From Zestomicrobium sp964482405 (GTDB lineage Archaea > Thermoproteota > Thermoprotei_A > Sulfolobales > NBVN01): a stretch of 19,867 nt of DNA. Shown here one piece after another: positions 19,805 through 19,867 of this stretch. Numbering within the stretch: position 1 is the first letter of the stretch; each line of letters opens with the position of its first letter. A program made the translations under genes and the position numbers. The stretch is taken from positions 1 through 19,867 of the forward strand of contig CAYZXH010000030.1 of the NCBI GenBank assembly GCA_964482405.1. Reading direction: 5' to 3'. Below the pieces are notes generated by a model. That model was not told the origin of the DNA. It saw nothing but the letters and a program-made list of their open reading frames with translations, and did not search any database.

Positions 19805-19867
19805 ACTCTTACGTAATCCTCAAGACGCTCGTAACCCGACCATCAACGACTAGCGAGTACCAATCAC
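19805..19867. other. Upstream region of operon B, cut by window edge
   Basis: No coding sequence is supported in the 63 bases seen. It contains ACGTAA at 19811-19816, placed like the ACGTAA upstream of the type IV pilus promoter, but that hexamer is frequent in this genome. Confidence 0.3.

Noticed and set aside
9814..19816. ACGTAA as a locus-wide regulator motif (9815, 11046, 15020, 19811)
   Set aside because: The hexamer also occurs many times inside coding sequence, so the coincidence is not informative without statistics.

Overview
The window looks like a chromosomal segment from a thermophilic member of the Thermoproteota (Crenarchaeota), most like the Desulfurococcales-type lineages; genus not determined. 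Reasons: archaeal TATA-box promoters sit 24-30 nt from start codons (leaderless or nearly so), GTG and TTG starts are frequent, the tRNA-Thr has archaeal U73, the pyruvate kinase has serine where K+-dependent enzymes have glutamate, the aminopropyltransferase resembles thermospermine synthases, and there is a Ced/Ted-type DNA-transfer machine, known only from this phylum.

Left part (1-5366), housekeeping: tRNA-Thr(UGU) on the minus strand, divergent from pyruvate kinase; a single-pass membrane protein with an extracellular domain; an Mrp/NBP35-family P-loop ATPase; a convergent aminopropyltransferase (speE-like); and a lone archaeal AAA-type ATPase (Arch_ATPase family). The start codon of that ATPase lies 1 bp from two head-to-tail copies of a 19-bp palindrome.

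Middle part (5367-11051), a VirB-like DNA-transfer core: a VirB6/TrbL-like polytopic channel protein (cedA-like) with an extracellular PKD domain; convergent with it a VirB4/HerA-type ATPase (cedB-like); divergent from that a two-helix VirB2/TrbC-like pilin (cedA1-like); then a zinc-ribbon protein of unknown function whose start is covered by an inverted repeat.

Right part (11164-19867), surface appendage and surface nuclease genes, all on the minus strand. Operon A (transcribed 14976 to 11201): archaeal type IV prepilin, small secreted protein, GspE/PilB-type secretion ATPase, TadC/GspF-type platform protein. A single gene (17106-15079) encodes a secreted staphylococcal-nuclease-like enzyme with all catalytic residues intact, a long beta-rich domain and a C-terminal membrane anchor. 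Operon B (transcribed 19767 to 17250): signal-anchored, possibly pilin-like protein, a two-helix membrane protein of VirB3/PrgI-like appearance, and a 399-residue cysteine-containing soluble protein.

Proposed way the genes work together (inference): the type IV pilus may capture DNA or partner cells, the surface nuclease may cut or trim DNA, and the CedA/CedA1/CedB machine may carry it across the membrane. An identical 13-bp TATA-region element heads operons A and B, and a 10-bp part of it heads cedA, which suggests common control. No relaxase, integrase, replication protein or transposase is present, so this reads as a resident uptake/exchange locus and not an integrated conjugative element. 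The most striking molecular detail is that the N-terminus of the CedA-like protein contains two copies of a pilin-like helical hairpin alignable without gaps (first copy) to the CedA1-like pilin encoded 4 kb away.
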